Assembly: GCF_006352065.1 (NCBI RefSeq) | Contig: NZ_CP040915.1 | Location: 1,178,001 to 1,242,000, forward strand | Origin: Georgenia yuyongxinii | GTDB lineage: Bacteria; Actinomycetota; Actinomycetes; Actinomycetales; Actinomycetaceae | Direction of reading: 5' to 3' | DNA: 64,000 nucleotides | In this document: positions 42,321 through 50,914 of the stretch, piece after piece | Layout of the letters: each line of letters begins with the position of its first letter | Numbering within the stretch: position 1 is the first letter of the stretch | The notes under the pieces: generated by a model | The model's database searches: none | Seen by the model: the letters and a program-made list of their open reading frames with translations, nothing else | What the model was told of the DNA's origin: nothing | Program-made: the position numbers and the translations under genes

Positions 42321-43411
42321 CGCTGTTCCTGTCCTTCGCTCGGGGGCGCGCTACCCGTCGCGGGCGAGCCGGGGACGGCGCCGGCGAGCTCGGGGTACTC
42401 GTGCACGGTGGTGTGGGTGCGGAGGTCGGTCAGCGCCCCGTCGATGGCGGCGGGCTCGCCGGTGAGGGCGAGCGTGAGCGACCCGAAGGGGCGCTCACCG
42501 ATCTCGGTGATGCCGCCGTACACGATCGCCCCGTCCACCCGGTACTCGGCGAGGGTGCGCATCAGGCGGGCGGAGGAGCCGGTCTCCTCCTGGATGCCCA
42601 CGGTCACCAGGGTGCCGGGGTGGGTGGCGGCCAGCCGCCGCAGCGACTCGGGGCTGGGACGGTCCCGCAGCGAGGTGCCGACGAACCGGCGCGTGGCCTC
42701 CTGCTGGGGGTTGGAGAACACGTCGTAGACGGCGCCCAGCTCGACTACCCGCCCCAGCTCCATGACGGCGACCCGGTTGCACAGGTACTTGACCACGTCC
42801 ATCTCGTGGGTGATGACCACGATCGTGACACCGAGCTCGGCGTTGACACGGCGCAGGAGCCCAAGCACGTCGCGGGTGGTCTCGGGGTCGAGCGCCGACG
42901 TCGCCTCGTCGGCCAGGAGGATCTTCGGGTCCCGGGCCAGGGCCCGGGCGATCCCCACACGCTGCTTCTGCCCGCCGGAGAGCTGCGGCGGCCGGACATT
43001 CGCCTTGTCCGCAAGCCCGACGAACTCCAGCAGCTCGGTCACCCGGGCCGCGCGCCGCACCTTGTCCCAGCCGGCGACGCGCAGCGGGTAGGCCACGTTC
43101 TCGGCGACGGTCTTGGACGGGAAGAGGCTGAACTGCTGGAACACCATGCCGATCTCGGCGCGGACTCCGCGCAGCGCCTTCTCGCCCATCGCCGAGACCT
43201 CAGCGCCGTCGACCACGAGACGCCCGGTGGTGACCGGCTCCAGGCCGTTGATGAGCCGCACGAGCGTGGACTTACCGGCGCCCGAGTACCCGATGACGCC
43301 GAAGATCTCGCCCCGGTCGATGGAGAGGGTGACGTCCTCGACCGCGTGCACCGCGCGCGGGCCGTCGCCGAACGTCTTGTGCACGCCCTCGAGGCGGATG
43401 AAGTCGGTCAT
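42317..43411 (-). CDS. metN: Methionine import ATP-binding protein MetN
   Basis: 364 residues. Walker A VIGYSGAGKSTLVRLINGLE, Q-loop GMVFQQFSLFPSKTVAENVA, signature LSGGQKQRVGIARALARDPK, Walker B ILLADEATSALDPETTRDVL, H-loop VVITHEMDVVKYL. A C-terminal NIL domain (about 255-345, GIQEETGSSARLMRTLAEYR) is the methionine-sensing trans-inhibition domain that defines MetN. Separated from metQ by a long hairpin and coupled to metI. Confidence 0.96.
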   Translation of the reverse strand: MTDFIRLEGVHKTFGDGPRAVHAVEDVTLSIDRGEIFGVIGYSGAGKSTLVRLINGLEPVTTGRLVVDGAEVSAMGEKALRGVRAEIGMVFQQFSLFPSKTVAENVAYPLRVAGWDKVRRAARVTELLEFVGLADKANVRPPQLSGGQKQRVGIARALARDPKILLADEATSALDPETTRDVLGLLRRVNAELGVTIVVITHEMDVVKYLCNRVAVMELGRVVELGAVYDVFSNPQQEATRRFVGTSLRDRPSPESLRRLAATHPGTLVTVGIQEETGSSARLMRTLAEYRVDGAIVYGGITEIGERPFGSLTLALTGEPAAIDGALTDLRTHTTVHEYPELAGAVPGSPATGSAPPSEGQEQR

Positions 43412-43449
43412 GGGGTCATTGTCCCGGTACGTCTGGTTCGTTCGCTGAC

Positions 43450-43496
43450 ACGGCAGGGGCCGACGGCGGGACGCACCCGCCGTCGGCCCCTGCCGT
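43450..43496 (-). terminator. 21-bp hairpin between metQ and metN
   Basis: Positions 43450-43470 (beginning ACGGCAGGGGCCGACGG) and 43476-43496 are exact complements around ACGCA. It lies between metQ and the genes it must feed (metN, metI), so it likely acts as a partial terminator, leaving more metQ than metNI message, or stabilises the metQ 3' end. Confidence 0.75.
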
Positions 43497-43502
43497 CTGG
43501 GC

Positions 43503-44402
43503 TCACTTGGTGAGGCTGGCCTGGACCTCGGCGAGGATCTCCTGGAGCTCCGCGGCCGACTGGTTCGCGATGGACGCCGTGTCGCCGGAGCTCTTCATGA
43601 GCTCCTTCTCGACCTCGGGGGACTTGTGGAGCTCGATGATGCGCTGGAACAGCTCGCTGTCCGCGTCCTCGGCCCGGGAGACCCAGACGTTGATGTACGG
43701 GCGGGCGCCCTCGGACTCGGCGCTGTCCGCGAAGAGCGCGTCGTCGGGGTTGAGGCCGGCGTCGTCGACGAAGTCGTTGTTGACGACCGAGGCGTCGACC
43801 GAGTCGAGCGCGACGGCGGTCTGGTTCGCCTCGACCGGCGTGACGGTGACCTTGGAGGCGGCCTCGTCGATGTCGGTGGGGTCGGGGACGATGCCGGCGT
43901 CGTCCTTGAGGGTGATCAGACCGGCCTCCTCGAGCACGAACAGCGCGCGGGCCTGGTTGGTCACGTCGTTGGGGATGGCGATCTCGCCGCCGTCGGGGAT
44001 GTCCTCGACGCTGGTGTGCTTCTGCGAGTACAGCGCCAGCGGGTAGACGGCGGTGGCGCCGATCGGGGTGAGGTCCTGCCCGTCCGCCTCGTTGTACTGG
44101 GCGAGGTAGAGGATGTGCTGGAACTGGTTGAGGTCCAGGTCGCCGTCCGTCAGGGCCGGGTTGGGCTGGGTGTACTCGGTGAAGTCGACGATGTCGACGG
44201 CGATGCCGTCCTCCTCGGCGAGGTCCGAGAAGACGTCCCACTGCGGGTCGGACGCGCCCACGACACCGATGCGGACGGGGTTGTCCTCGGACCCCTTCTC
44301 GGCGTCGCCGCCGGCCTCCGAGTCGCTGCTGCAGGCGGCCAGGGTGAGGGCGAGGGCGGCGGAGGCAGCCAGTGCGACGCCGCGACGGAGGTTGGTGCTC
44401 AT
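43503..44402 (-). CDS. metQ: Methionine-binding lipoprotein MetQ
   Basis: 299 residues. Signal peptide MSTNLRRGVALAASAALALT with lipobox LTLAAC (Cys24) anchors it outside the membrane. The NlpA/MetQ fold is seen in VRIGVVGASDPQWDVFSDLA, DIVDFTEYTQPNPALTDGDL, LNQFQHILYLAQYN and GGEIAIPNDVTNQARALFVL (binding-site residues N and R). ATG after GAAGGA. Gene order metQ-metN-metI is inverted relative to the common metNIQ and puts the binding protein first. Confidence 0.95.
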   Translation of the reverse strand: MSTNLRRGVALAASAALALTLAACSSDSEAGGDAEKGSEDNPVRIGVVGASDPQWDVFSDLAEEDGIAVDIVDFTEYTQPNPALTDGDLDLNQFQHILYLAQYNEADGQDLTPIGATAVYPLALYSQKHTSVEDIPDGGEIAIPNDVTNQARALFVLEEAGLITLKDDAGIVPDPTDIDEAASKVTVTPVEANQTAVALDSVDASVVNNDFVDDAGLNPDDALFADSAESEGARPYINVWVSRAEDADSELFQRIIELHKSPEVEKELMKSSGDTASIANQSAAELQEILAEVQASLTK

Positions 44403-44739
44403 GGTGGTCCTTCGATCGTGTCTCCGACGCGGCGGGGGCCGGCCGTCGGTGGGGAGGGGGCGCAAAGAGCGGCGCCGCTGAGTCCAAGACTCGTTGCTGC
44501 CGGGTCCGGCACGCGAACCAGCGTGCCCAGTTTCTCACCATTCGGAATCACCGTCTCGCCGGTGAGAGTGAGGTCACACGGCTGGTGAGACGGTGCGGGG
44601 CGCGGGCGCTGAAGGGGTGCTCAAGCGGGGTCGCCCTCGGGTCGCTGGAGGGGCGTCGGCATGTGACGGGCCGGGCGTCCGGAAGGTCCGCCCGCGGCGA
44701 CCCGCGGTCCCGCCTGCGCGTCCACGGTAGGTTTGGCGC
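44403..44739. other. Divergent region: metQ leader with two hairpins, and promoter of the ATP-grasp gene
   Basis: 337 bases without a gene. Read toward metQ it has GGCACGC-hairpin (44508-44527, 7-bp stem), GAGTC-CAA-GACTC (44480-44492) and a CCCGGCAGCAAC stretch between them; a structured, perhaps methionine- or SAM-responsive leader is possible, but I could not match it to the SAM-I or SAM-IV core. On the plus side TAGGTT (44728-44733) ends 6 nt before the GTG of the next gene. Confidence 0.4.
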
Positions 44740-45654
44740 GTGTCAAAGCCGATCGTGACCCTCGCCACCTGCGCAGCGCTGCCCCATCTCGCCGAGGATG
44801 ATGCCGCCCTGCCCGACGCCCTCGCCGAGCGCGGCATCGAGCCGCGGATCGCCGTGTGGGACGACCCCGACGTCGACTGGTCCGCCGCTGGGCTCGTCGT
44901 CCTTCGCTCGGTGCACGACTACGCCGCGCGGCGCGACCAGTTCCTCAGCTGGGCAGAGTCGGTGCCGAAGATCGTCAACCACGCCGACGTGCTGCGGTGG
45001 AACACCGACAAGCACTACCTGCTCGAGCTCGCCGAGCGGGGCATGCCGATGATCCCGACCGTCTGGCTCGAGCCCGAGCGGAAGCTCAGCAAGCACCAGG
45101 TGCACACCCGATTCCCCGCAGGCGGTGAGTTCGTGGTCAAGCCGGCGGTCTCCTCCGGGTCGGCCGAGGCGGGCCGGTACACGGCGGTCGACGGGAACTC
45201 GCGCCGGGAGGCCATCAACCACGCGATGGACCTGCTGAACCAGGGCCGCACCGTGATGGTCCAGCGCTACCTGGAGTCGGTGGACAAGCGGGGTGAGACC
45301 GCGCTGATCTACATGAACGGCCTCGTCTCCCACGCCGTCGAGAAGGAGGCCATGCTCCAGGGCCCGTACCGGCCCGGGACGCAGGCGCCCCGGGAGGTCG
45401 CGCACGCGCGCCAGGCCACCGACGCCGAGTGGCGGCTGGGCGAGGAGGTCCGGGGCGCCATCCACTCCTACATCAAGAGCCGGCTGGGCCGCGACGAGCA
45501 GCTCACGTTCTGCCGGATCGACGTGGTCGAGGGCCTCAACGGCACCATGAGCGTCATGGAGGTCTCCCTGGTGGACGCCTCGCTGTACCTGTCCACGACG
45601 CCGGGTGCTGTCGACAACTTCGCCGACGCGATCGCGGTCCGCGCATTCTGGTAG
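44740..45654 (+). CDS. ATP-grasp domain protein (RimK/glutathione-synthetase-like ligase)
   Basis: 304 residues. N-terminal PreATP-grasp part (VTLATCAALPHLAEDDAAL), then NTDKHYLLELAERGMPMIPT, which starts the ATP-grasp core; GGEFVVKPAVSSGSAEAGRY supplies the ATP-binding Lys and Ser loop, VMVQRYLESVDKRGETALIY the adenine/ribose site, and FCRIDVVEGLNGTMSVMEVS the metal-binding Asp/Glu. Homologues in actinobacteria are related to cycloserine cyclo-ligase DcsG and glutathione synthetases; substrates here are unknown. GTG start 6 nt after a -10 box (leaderless). Ends at a clean terminator. Confidence 0.85.
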   Translation: MSKPIVTLATCAALPHLAEDDAALPDALAERGIEPRIAVWDDPDVDWSAAGLVVLRSVHDYAARRDQFLSWAESVPKIVNHADVLRWNTDKHYLLELAERGMPMIPTVWLEPERKLSKHQVHTRFPAGGEFVVKPAVSSGSAEAGRYTAVDGNSRREAINHAMDLLNQGRTVMVQRYLESVDKRGETALIYMNGLVSHAVEKEAMLQGPYRPGTQAPREVAHARQATDAEWRLGEEVRGAIHSYIKSRLGRDEQLTFCRIDVVEGLNGTMSVMEVSLVDASLYLSTTPGAVDNFADAIAVRAFW

Positions 45655-45706
45655 CGAGCGGCCATCTGGGCGCCGCGTGGCCGCCGTCCGGACGGGCAGC
45701 ACGACG

Positions 45707-45737
45707 AAGGGGCGGGTCCGTGACGGACCCGCCCCTT
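45707..45737. terminator. Bidirectional terminator between ATP-grasp gene and tRNA-His
   Basis: AAGGGGCGGGTCCG (45707-45720) and CGGACCCGCCCCTT (45724-45737) with loop TGA. Confidence 0.85.
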
Positions 45738-45745
45738 CTTGGTGG

Positions 45746-45819
45746 GGTGAGTGACGGGACTTGAACCCGCGACATCCGCGACCACAACGCGGCGCTCTAC
45801 CAGCTGAGCTACACCCACC
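45746..45819 (-). tRNA. tRNA-His (anticodon GTG)
   Basis: Minus-strand cloverleaf: acceptor GTGGGTG/CACTCAC preceded by an encoded G-1 (45819) and discriminator C, both hallmarks of bacterial tRNA-His. Anticodon loop TTGTGGT gives GTG; T-arm GCGGGTTCAAGTCCCGT. Confidence 0.95.
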
Positions 45820-45904
45820 ATGCTGTTGCAGGAAACTCCCGACAACAGTGGATCAGCATAGCGGAACCCGTGCGGCCGCCCGAATCCCGACGGGGTGGCC
45901 TATG

Positions 45905-46609
45905 TCACGCCTGCCCGGATGGCTCCGGAGCGGCGCCGCTCCGGGCGCCGCTCTGGGCGGCGCGCTGCGCCAGCTCAGCGATTGCGAGCGCCGTCGAGGT
46001 CGCGGTGACGTCGGCCGCGACCTGCTTCGCGGTGGCAGAGTCCGGGCCGTCGCCGCCGGGAAAGAGCACCGCACGGTAGTAGCGGAGCTCGTCGATCGAC
46101 TCGAGGATGTCCGCCAGTGCGCGGTGCCCACCGCCCTTGGGCGGCGACTGGAAGTAGGCCCGCGGGTACCAGCGGCGCGCCAGCTCCTTGATGGAGGAGA
46201 CGTCGATGATCCGGTAGTGCAGGTGGTCGACCAGCTCCGGCATGTCACGCGCGAGGAAGGTGCGGTCGGTGCCCACCGAGTTCCCCGCCAGGGGCGCCCT
46301 GCGCGGATCCGGCACCCACTGCCGCACATACTCGAGCACCCGGCGCTGCGCCTCCGCCATGTCGAGCCCGTCGGCCAGCTCCTCGATCAGCCCCGACCGG
46401 GTGTGCATGGTGCGGACGACGTCGTCCATCTGCTCCACCGTTCCGGGCGTGGGGGCGATCACCAGGTCGATGCCGGGGTCCAGCGGGCGCAGCTCGGAGT
46501 CGGTGACGACGACGGCGACCTCGATGAGGGCGTCCTTGACCAGGTCCAGCCCGGTCATCTCGCAGTCGATCCAGACGATCGCATCCTGAGGTCCATTGTT
46601 GCGGCTCAC
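45905..46609 (-). CDS. orn: Oligoribonuclease
   Basis: DEDDh 3'-5' exoribonuclease that degrades 2-5 nt RNA fragments, including pGpG. 234 residues. IVWIDCEMTGLDLVKDALIE contains Asp15/Glu17; PLAGNSVGTDRTFLARDMPE contains the third Asp region; GGGHRALADILESIDELRYY the His and last Asp. After residue 195 there is an Ala/Ser-rich tail not needed for the fold. GTG start, with TACCCT (46621-46616) about 6 nt upstream: leaderless. orn next to tRNA-His is a common actinobacterial arrangement. Confidence 0.95.
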   Translation of the reverse strand: MSRNNGPQDAIVWIDCEMTGLDLVKDALIEVAVVVTDSELRPLDPGIDLVIAPTPGTVEQMDDVVRTMHTRSGLIEELADGLDMAEAQRRVLEYVRQWVPDPRRAPLAGNSVGTDRTFLARDMPELVDHLHYRIIDVSSIKELARRWYPRAYFQSPPKGGGHRALADILESIDELRYYRAVLFPGGDGPDSATAKQVAADVTATSTALAIAELAQRAAQSGARSGAAPEPSGQA

Positions 46610-46782
46610 CAGCCCAGGGTAGTGGTGGGCGGCCCCCGCACCCGTCGGCCGACCACCGGGCCAGCGCCTGGGGTCCGACGCGCAGGCTGCCGAGCCGGCG
46701 GTTCAAGGCCGGCGAGTGGGGCACACTGCCATCACGGCGGCGCACGCCGCCGTCCAGCAGGCGCCAGAACGAGGGGAGCGAC

Positions 46783-47795
46783 GTGGTCGCTGATCTGCTG
46801 ATCGCCAAGAACCCGGACGCCGGCTCGTCGCTGCAGTACCTGATCCGGATCCCGCTCGGCGAGCGGGGCCTGGTGCTCAAGACCCGGGACACCTGGCCCG
46901 GACCAGCAAGCTGTACTGCCACCGGGCCGACGGGTGGCCAGCCGACGCGGAGATCGTGGAGCGCGTCGCGGTGCGCTCGTGCTCGCGCCGCGGCCCGGCG
47001 ATCGACCTGGTGCTCGACCGTGCCCGGGAGAACCGGTCCCAGATCGTCCTCACCCGGGCGCGGGGCCGGGAGATGATCTTCTGGCAGTCACCGCGCACCG
47101 CGAAGCAGGCGCGGCCCAACGTCGCGCTGCCCACCCGCCGGGCCGCCGGGCAGATCCTCGAGATCCTCGTGGACTCCAGGGAGAAGTACCCGTACACCTT
47201 CTCTCACCAGCAGGCGTCCACACAGCGACGGGCACTGCCGGCGGGCGACTACGCCGTCGAGCTCGACGGCGAGGTGGCCGCCGCCGTCGAGCGCAAGTCG
47301 CTCGCGGACCTCGCCGGCAGCCTCACCACGGGCAAGCTCACCTACGCCCTCGCCGAGCTGGCAGCACTGCCCCGTGCGGCCGTGGTCGTGGAGGACCGGT
47401 ACAGCGCGCTGTTCAAGCTCGAGCACGTCTCGGCGGGCGCCGTCGCCGACGCCCTCGCCGAGGCCCAGGCCCGTTTCCCGGCCGTGCCGGTGGTCTTCAC
47501 CGAGACCCGTCCTCTAGCGCAGGAGTCGACGTACCGCTTCCTCGGAGCCGCGCTGCGGGAGCTGCGCGCCCACGCCGCACCCGCCGCGGCCGAGGTGTTC
47601 GCGCCGCAGGACGACGTCCCAGGGGTGGGCGGCGTCGTCGCCCCCGCGGCACGCGCCACGCGCGCCACCAAGCCGCGGGGCGACGGCGAGACCGCGGCGG
47701 TGCGGGCCTGGGCGCAGGCGCAGGGGTACACCGTCGCGGACCGTGGGCGGATCGCCGCCGACGTGGTGCGCGCCTATCGGGAGCAGCGCGGCTGA
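46783..47795 (+). pseudogene. ERCC4-domain (XPF-type) nuclease family protein, frameshifted
   Basis: GTG at 46783 with GAGGGGA upstream opens VADLLIAKNPDAGSSLQYLI, RIPLGERGLVLKTRDTWP, the family N-terminus. At about 46897-46899 (TGGCCCGGA) sense shifts by one: the downstream frame reads RTSKLYCHRADGWPADAEIV directly after the switch and continues MERVAVRSCSRRGPAIDLVL to 47795. One C missing from a four-C run restores a single protein of about 337 residues. The ERCC4 nuclease core is LEILVDSREKYPYTF...VERKSLADLAGSLTTG (VERKS is the catalytic motif). Sequencing error is plausible; otherwise the last 279 codons might still be translated from ATG 46956. Confidence 0.78.
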
Positions 47796-47814
47796 CCGGC
47801 CTCCTCCCGTGCCC

Positions 47815-48375
47815 TCAGGTCGTCGGCCGCACGGCGTAGACCAGTCGGGCGAACTGCCCCACCGCCGTCGCCGAGACCAGCCGGAGCCGGTCGGACCCCA
47901 CCCGGCGCGGCAGCAACGGGGCCCCGCCCGTCAGCGCGACAGGCGCCACCGACAGTGCGATCTCGTCGAGCGCGCCGGCGTCGAGGAACTGGCCCGCCAG
48001 GTCCCCGCCGCCGACCACCCAGATATCGCCGTCGCCCGCCGCCGCCCGGATCGCGGGCAGCGCATCGGCCACGCCGCCGGAGACGAACCGAATGTCGGCG
48101 CCTTCGGGCACAGGGAGGTCCCGGGTGGTGAAGACGAACGTGGCCTTGTCACCGTGGAACTCCTGCCACTTCTCCGGGTGGGCGAGGATGTCCTGCTCGG
48201 CGAGCACCCACTCATAGGTGGTGGAGCCCTCCACCATCACGGTCGCCTCGGCGGGGAACAGCCCGTCGTCCGGCTCCGTGCCGTTCTCGACGGCGAAGAG
48301 CCAGGCGAGCGAGTTGTCCTCGTCGGCGATCCAGCCGTTGATGGTCGTCGCGGTGTCGAACACGATGCGCCCCAT
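47815..48375 (-). CDS. Dihydrofolate reductase family protein (RibD C-terminal-like)
   Basis: 186 residues: GRIVFDTATTINGWIADEDN at the N-terminus (DHFR-like NADPH fold), EGSTTYEWVLAEQDIL, FVFTTRDLPVPEGADIRFVS, and GDIWVVGGGDLAGQFLDAGA, the GGG turn that binds NADPH. Members of this RibD_C/DfrA-like group are reductases of unassigned substrate; it is not the essential folA type. The ATG at 48375 is chosen over upstream frame because family sequence begins there. Confidence 0.87.
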   Translation of the reverse strand: MGRIVFDTATTINGWIADEDNSLAWLFAVENGTEPDDGLFPAEATVMVEGSTTYEWVLAEQDILAHPEKWQEFHGDKATFVFTTRDLPVPEGADIRFVSGGVADALPAIRAAAGDGDIWVVGGGDLAGQFLDAGALDEIALSVAPVALTGGAPLLPRRVGSDRLRLVSATAVGQFARLVYAVRPTT

Positions 48376-48487
48376 GCCCGTGACACTAGGGGGCGCCACC
48401 GACATTCGGGACTGCCCCGTGGCCACCTCATGCGCGACCTCGTGCCCCCGCTGCGGCGACCCGCCGGGGCGCCGGGCACGACAAGTA

Positions 48488-49069
48488 TCAGTAGGGCGGT
48501 GTCTCGCCCCGCCACTCGTCGGCCAGGAGCGCGTACGTGATGCCGTCGAGCCAGGTGCCGGAGCGGTGCAGCGAGTCCCGGATCGTGTAGGCCTCTCGGC
48601 GCATGCCGACCCGCTCCATCAGACGCCATGACGCCTCGTTGGCGGCGAAGCAGCTTGCCGTCAGCCGACGCAGGCCAAGACCCTCGAAGCAGAGCCGGAT
48701 CAGCTCGCGGACGGCTTCGGTCGCGTAGCCGCGCCCGGCGTGGTCGGGGTGCAGGGACCAGCCCAGCTCGGCCTGCACGCCCGTGGCCTGGTCGGCAACC
48801 TCGGCCTGGGCCCAGGCATCCTCCACGCTGAGCATGAGGTCGCCGATCACCTGCCCGTCACGCTCGATGACGAGCGTCTTGGCGAGCCGGTCGGGATCCA
48901 CGAACTGGGCGCCGTACTCCTCCAGGGTGGCAGGGGCTCTGGTGATCCAGCGGTTCACCTCGTCGAGACGGCGGTAGGCCCACGTCGCCACGATGTCGTC
49001 GGCGGTGGCCGGGCGAATGGCCAGGCGGGCTGTCCAGACGGGCCACGAGAGGGATGCGAGGTTCGGCAC
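48488..49069 (-). CDS. GNAT family N-acetyltransferase (RimJ/RimL-like)
   Basis: 193 residues with an acetyl-CoA site: GWSLHPDHAGRGYATEAVRE (the RGYATEA motif A, about residues 115-134), ASCFAANEASWRLMERVGMR (motif B) and LTARLAIRP-type TARLAIRPATADDIVATW at the start. This is the RimJ/RimL ribosomal-protein-like branch that acetylates N-termini or small amines. Start taken as GTG 49069; upstream frame overlaps the tRNA-Arg gene. Confidence 0.87.
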   Translation of the reverse strand: MPNLASLSWPVWTARLAIRPATADDIVATWAYRRLDEVNRWITRAPATLEEYGAQFVDPDRLAKTLVIERDGQVIGDLMLSVEDAWAQAEVADQATGVQAELGWSLHPDHAGRGYATEAVRELIRLCFEGLGLRRLTASCFAANEASWRLMERVGMRREAYTIRDSLHRSGTWLDGITYALLADEWRGETPPY

Positions 49070-49141
49070 GGCGTCATCGTCGCAGGCGGGACGTCGATGA
49101 GCCCGGCACTGCACAGGCCGCCAGCAGCGACGGCGCACCGG

Positions 49142-49214
<73 letters not shown>

Positions 49215-49331
49215 GCACGGCACAGATTAGCGAAGCGCCGAGCCGTCCCGTGCACGCCCGCGAGCCCGCGCACCACGCCCGCTGCGGCGCGCTTCCGCGG
49301 AAGCGGGCGGGTCGTCGTCGACAATGACCCC

Positions 49332-50914
49332 GTGACCGCTCAGTCAGACGTGATCGACGAGGTCATCGACGACCGGCCCGATGATCCGCGCACCGCACCC
49401 CTCACCGACCTCCGCGCCGTGGTCGAACGCCTGAGCTTCCCGCTCGACCTCGAGGCGACCGAGATGCGAGTCCTCCGCGAGCGCGTGCTGACCCAGGTCG
49501 ACACCCGCCTGCTGCCCCGGCTCCGGGGCTCGGTGCCCGCCGTCGTCGTGCTGGGCGGCTCCACCGGGGCCGGGAAGTCCACCCTGCTCAACACCATCGT
49601 GGGTGCCGAGGTCAGCGAGGCCGGCGTCCTGCGGCCCACCACCCGCCGTCCCGTCCTGGCCGTCCACCCCGACGACGCCGCCGCCCTGGAGGCACACCCG
49701 CTCACCGCGCTCGCCGACGTCGTCGCCCACGACGGCGTGCCCAACGGGCTGGCAATGCTCGACGCCCCCGACCTCGACTCCGTGCACGCAGACAACCGCA
49801 CCCTCTCGGCGCAGCTGCTCCAGGCGGCCGACCTGTGGGTATTCGTCACCACCGCCGCGCGCTACGGCGACGCCATCCCGTGGGCCACGCTGCGGGACGC
49901 GGACGAACGGGGCATCTCGGTCGCCGTCGTGCTCAACCGAGTGCCGACGGCGGCGCGTGCCGCCGTCCGCGCGGACCTGCTCACCCGGCTCGACGCCGCC
50001 GGGCTGGGCTCCGTCCCGCTCTTCCTCATCACCGACGCCGGGCCGCACGAGGGGCCGCTCGACGTGGCCCGCACCGGCGAGCTGGACGCCTTCCTGCGCC
50101 TGCTCGCCCGCCGTGAGCAGGCGGCCGGTGTGGTGCGCCGGACCACCCGCGGCACCGGTGGGGGGCTGCGCGCGGCGCTCGGCGCACTCGCGGATGGAGC
50201 GGACGCCCAGGGCGCGGCCGTGACCACGCTGCGCACGCTCACCACCGAGGCCATCGCGAAGTCCGCGGCGGCGATCAGTACCGCGCTGCGGGACGGGCAG
50301 GCAGCAGCCGGGACCCCCACCGCGCAGTGGGAGGCGGCGTCCGACGGCGGGCCGCTGGCCCCGCTGGTCGGGGCCGGCCGGATCCGCGCAGGCTGGCGTG
50401 GCCGCGCGCTCGCCGACCGGAACGCGGCGGCGCAGCGTGTGGCCGACGCGGCCGCCGCGCAGGCAGAGCTCCTCCTCGCCGACGCTCTGCGGGCCGTGCC
50501 CGCCGCCCTCACGCGGGCCTGGCCGGACCACGGCGCCCGTGCCCTCGCGACCGCAACCGCTTCGCCCTCGGCGGACGGCCTGGCCGGCGAGGTCGTGACC
50601 GCCTGGCGTGCCGCGGTCGTCACCGAGGTGACCCCGCTCGCCCCCGCGCGCACGCCACGCTCGACCTCTCCGGGCTGGCGGCGCTCGTCCAGGCGGCCGG
50701 CCTGGGCCTTCCCGGCGCGTCACCCGCCGTGACCCGGCTGCTCGGCGAGGAGGGGGCCGGCGTCCTCGACCGCACCCGCGCCGACATTCTCGCGCGGGCC
50801 GGCGCGGCGGTGCGCGGCGCCGCCGCGCCGTACCTCGACGCCCTGGCGGGGCTGCACACCATTGATGGCACCTGTCTGCGGGAGCTGGCCACCGAGCTGG
50901 GGGACCTCGCATGA
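49332..50914 (+). pseudogene. Dynamin-like GTPase, first of a pair, frameshifted near the C-terminus
   Basis: GTG at 49332, eight nt after a GACAAT box. G domain: VVVLGGSTGAGKSTLLNTIV (P-loop), VLRPTTRRPVLAVH (switch I/G2), LAMLDAPDLDSVHADNRTLS (G3) and ISVAVVLNRVPTAARAAVRA (G4-like, NRVP). Then a long Ala-rich helical region. At about 50645 the frame shifts: after EVTPLAP the fitting continuation RAHATLDLSGLAALVQAAGL is one frame away and ends at 50914 with LRELATELGDLA. One C missing in a run of C at 50641-50646 explains it. The corrected protein is about 527 residues and its stop overlaps the next GTPase start by 4 nt (ATGA), which supports the correction. Confidence 0.8.

Noticed and set aside
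44403-44600. SAM-I or SAM-IV riboswitch before metQ
   Set aside because: Hairpins are present but I could not find the conserved core in order; kept only as a possible structured leader.
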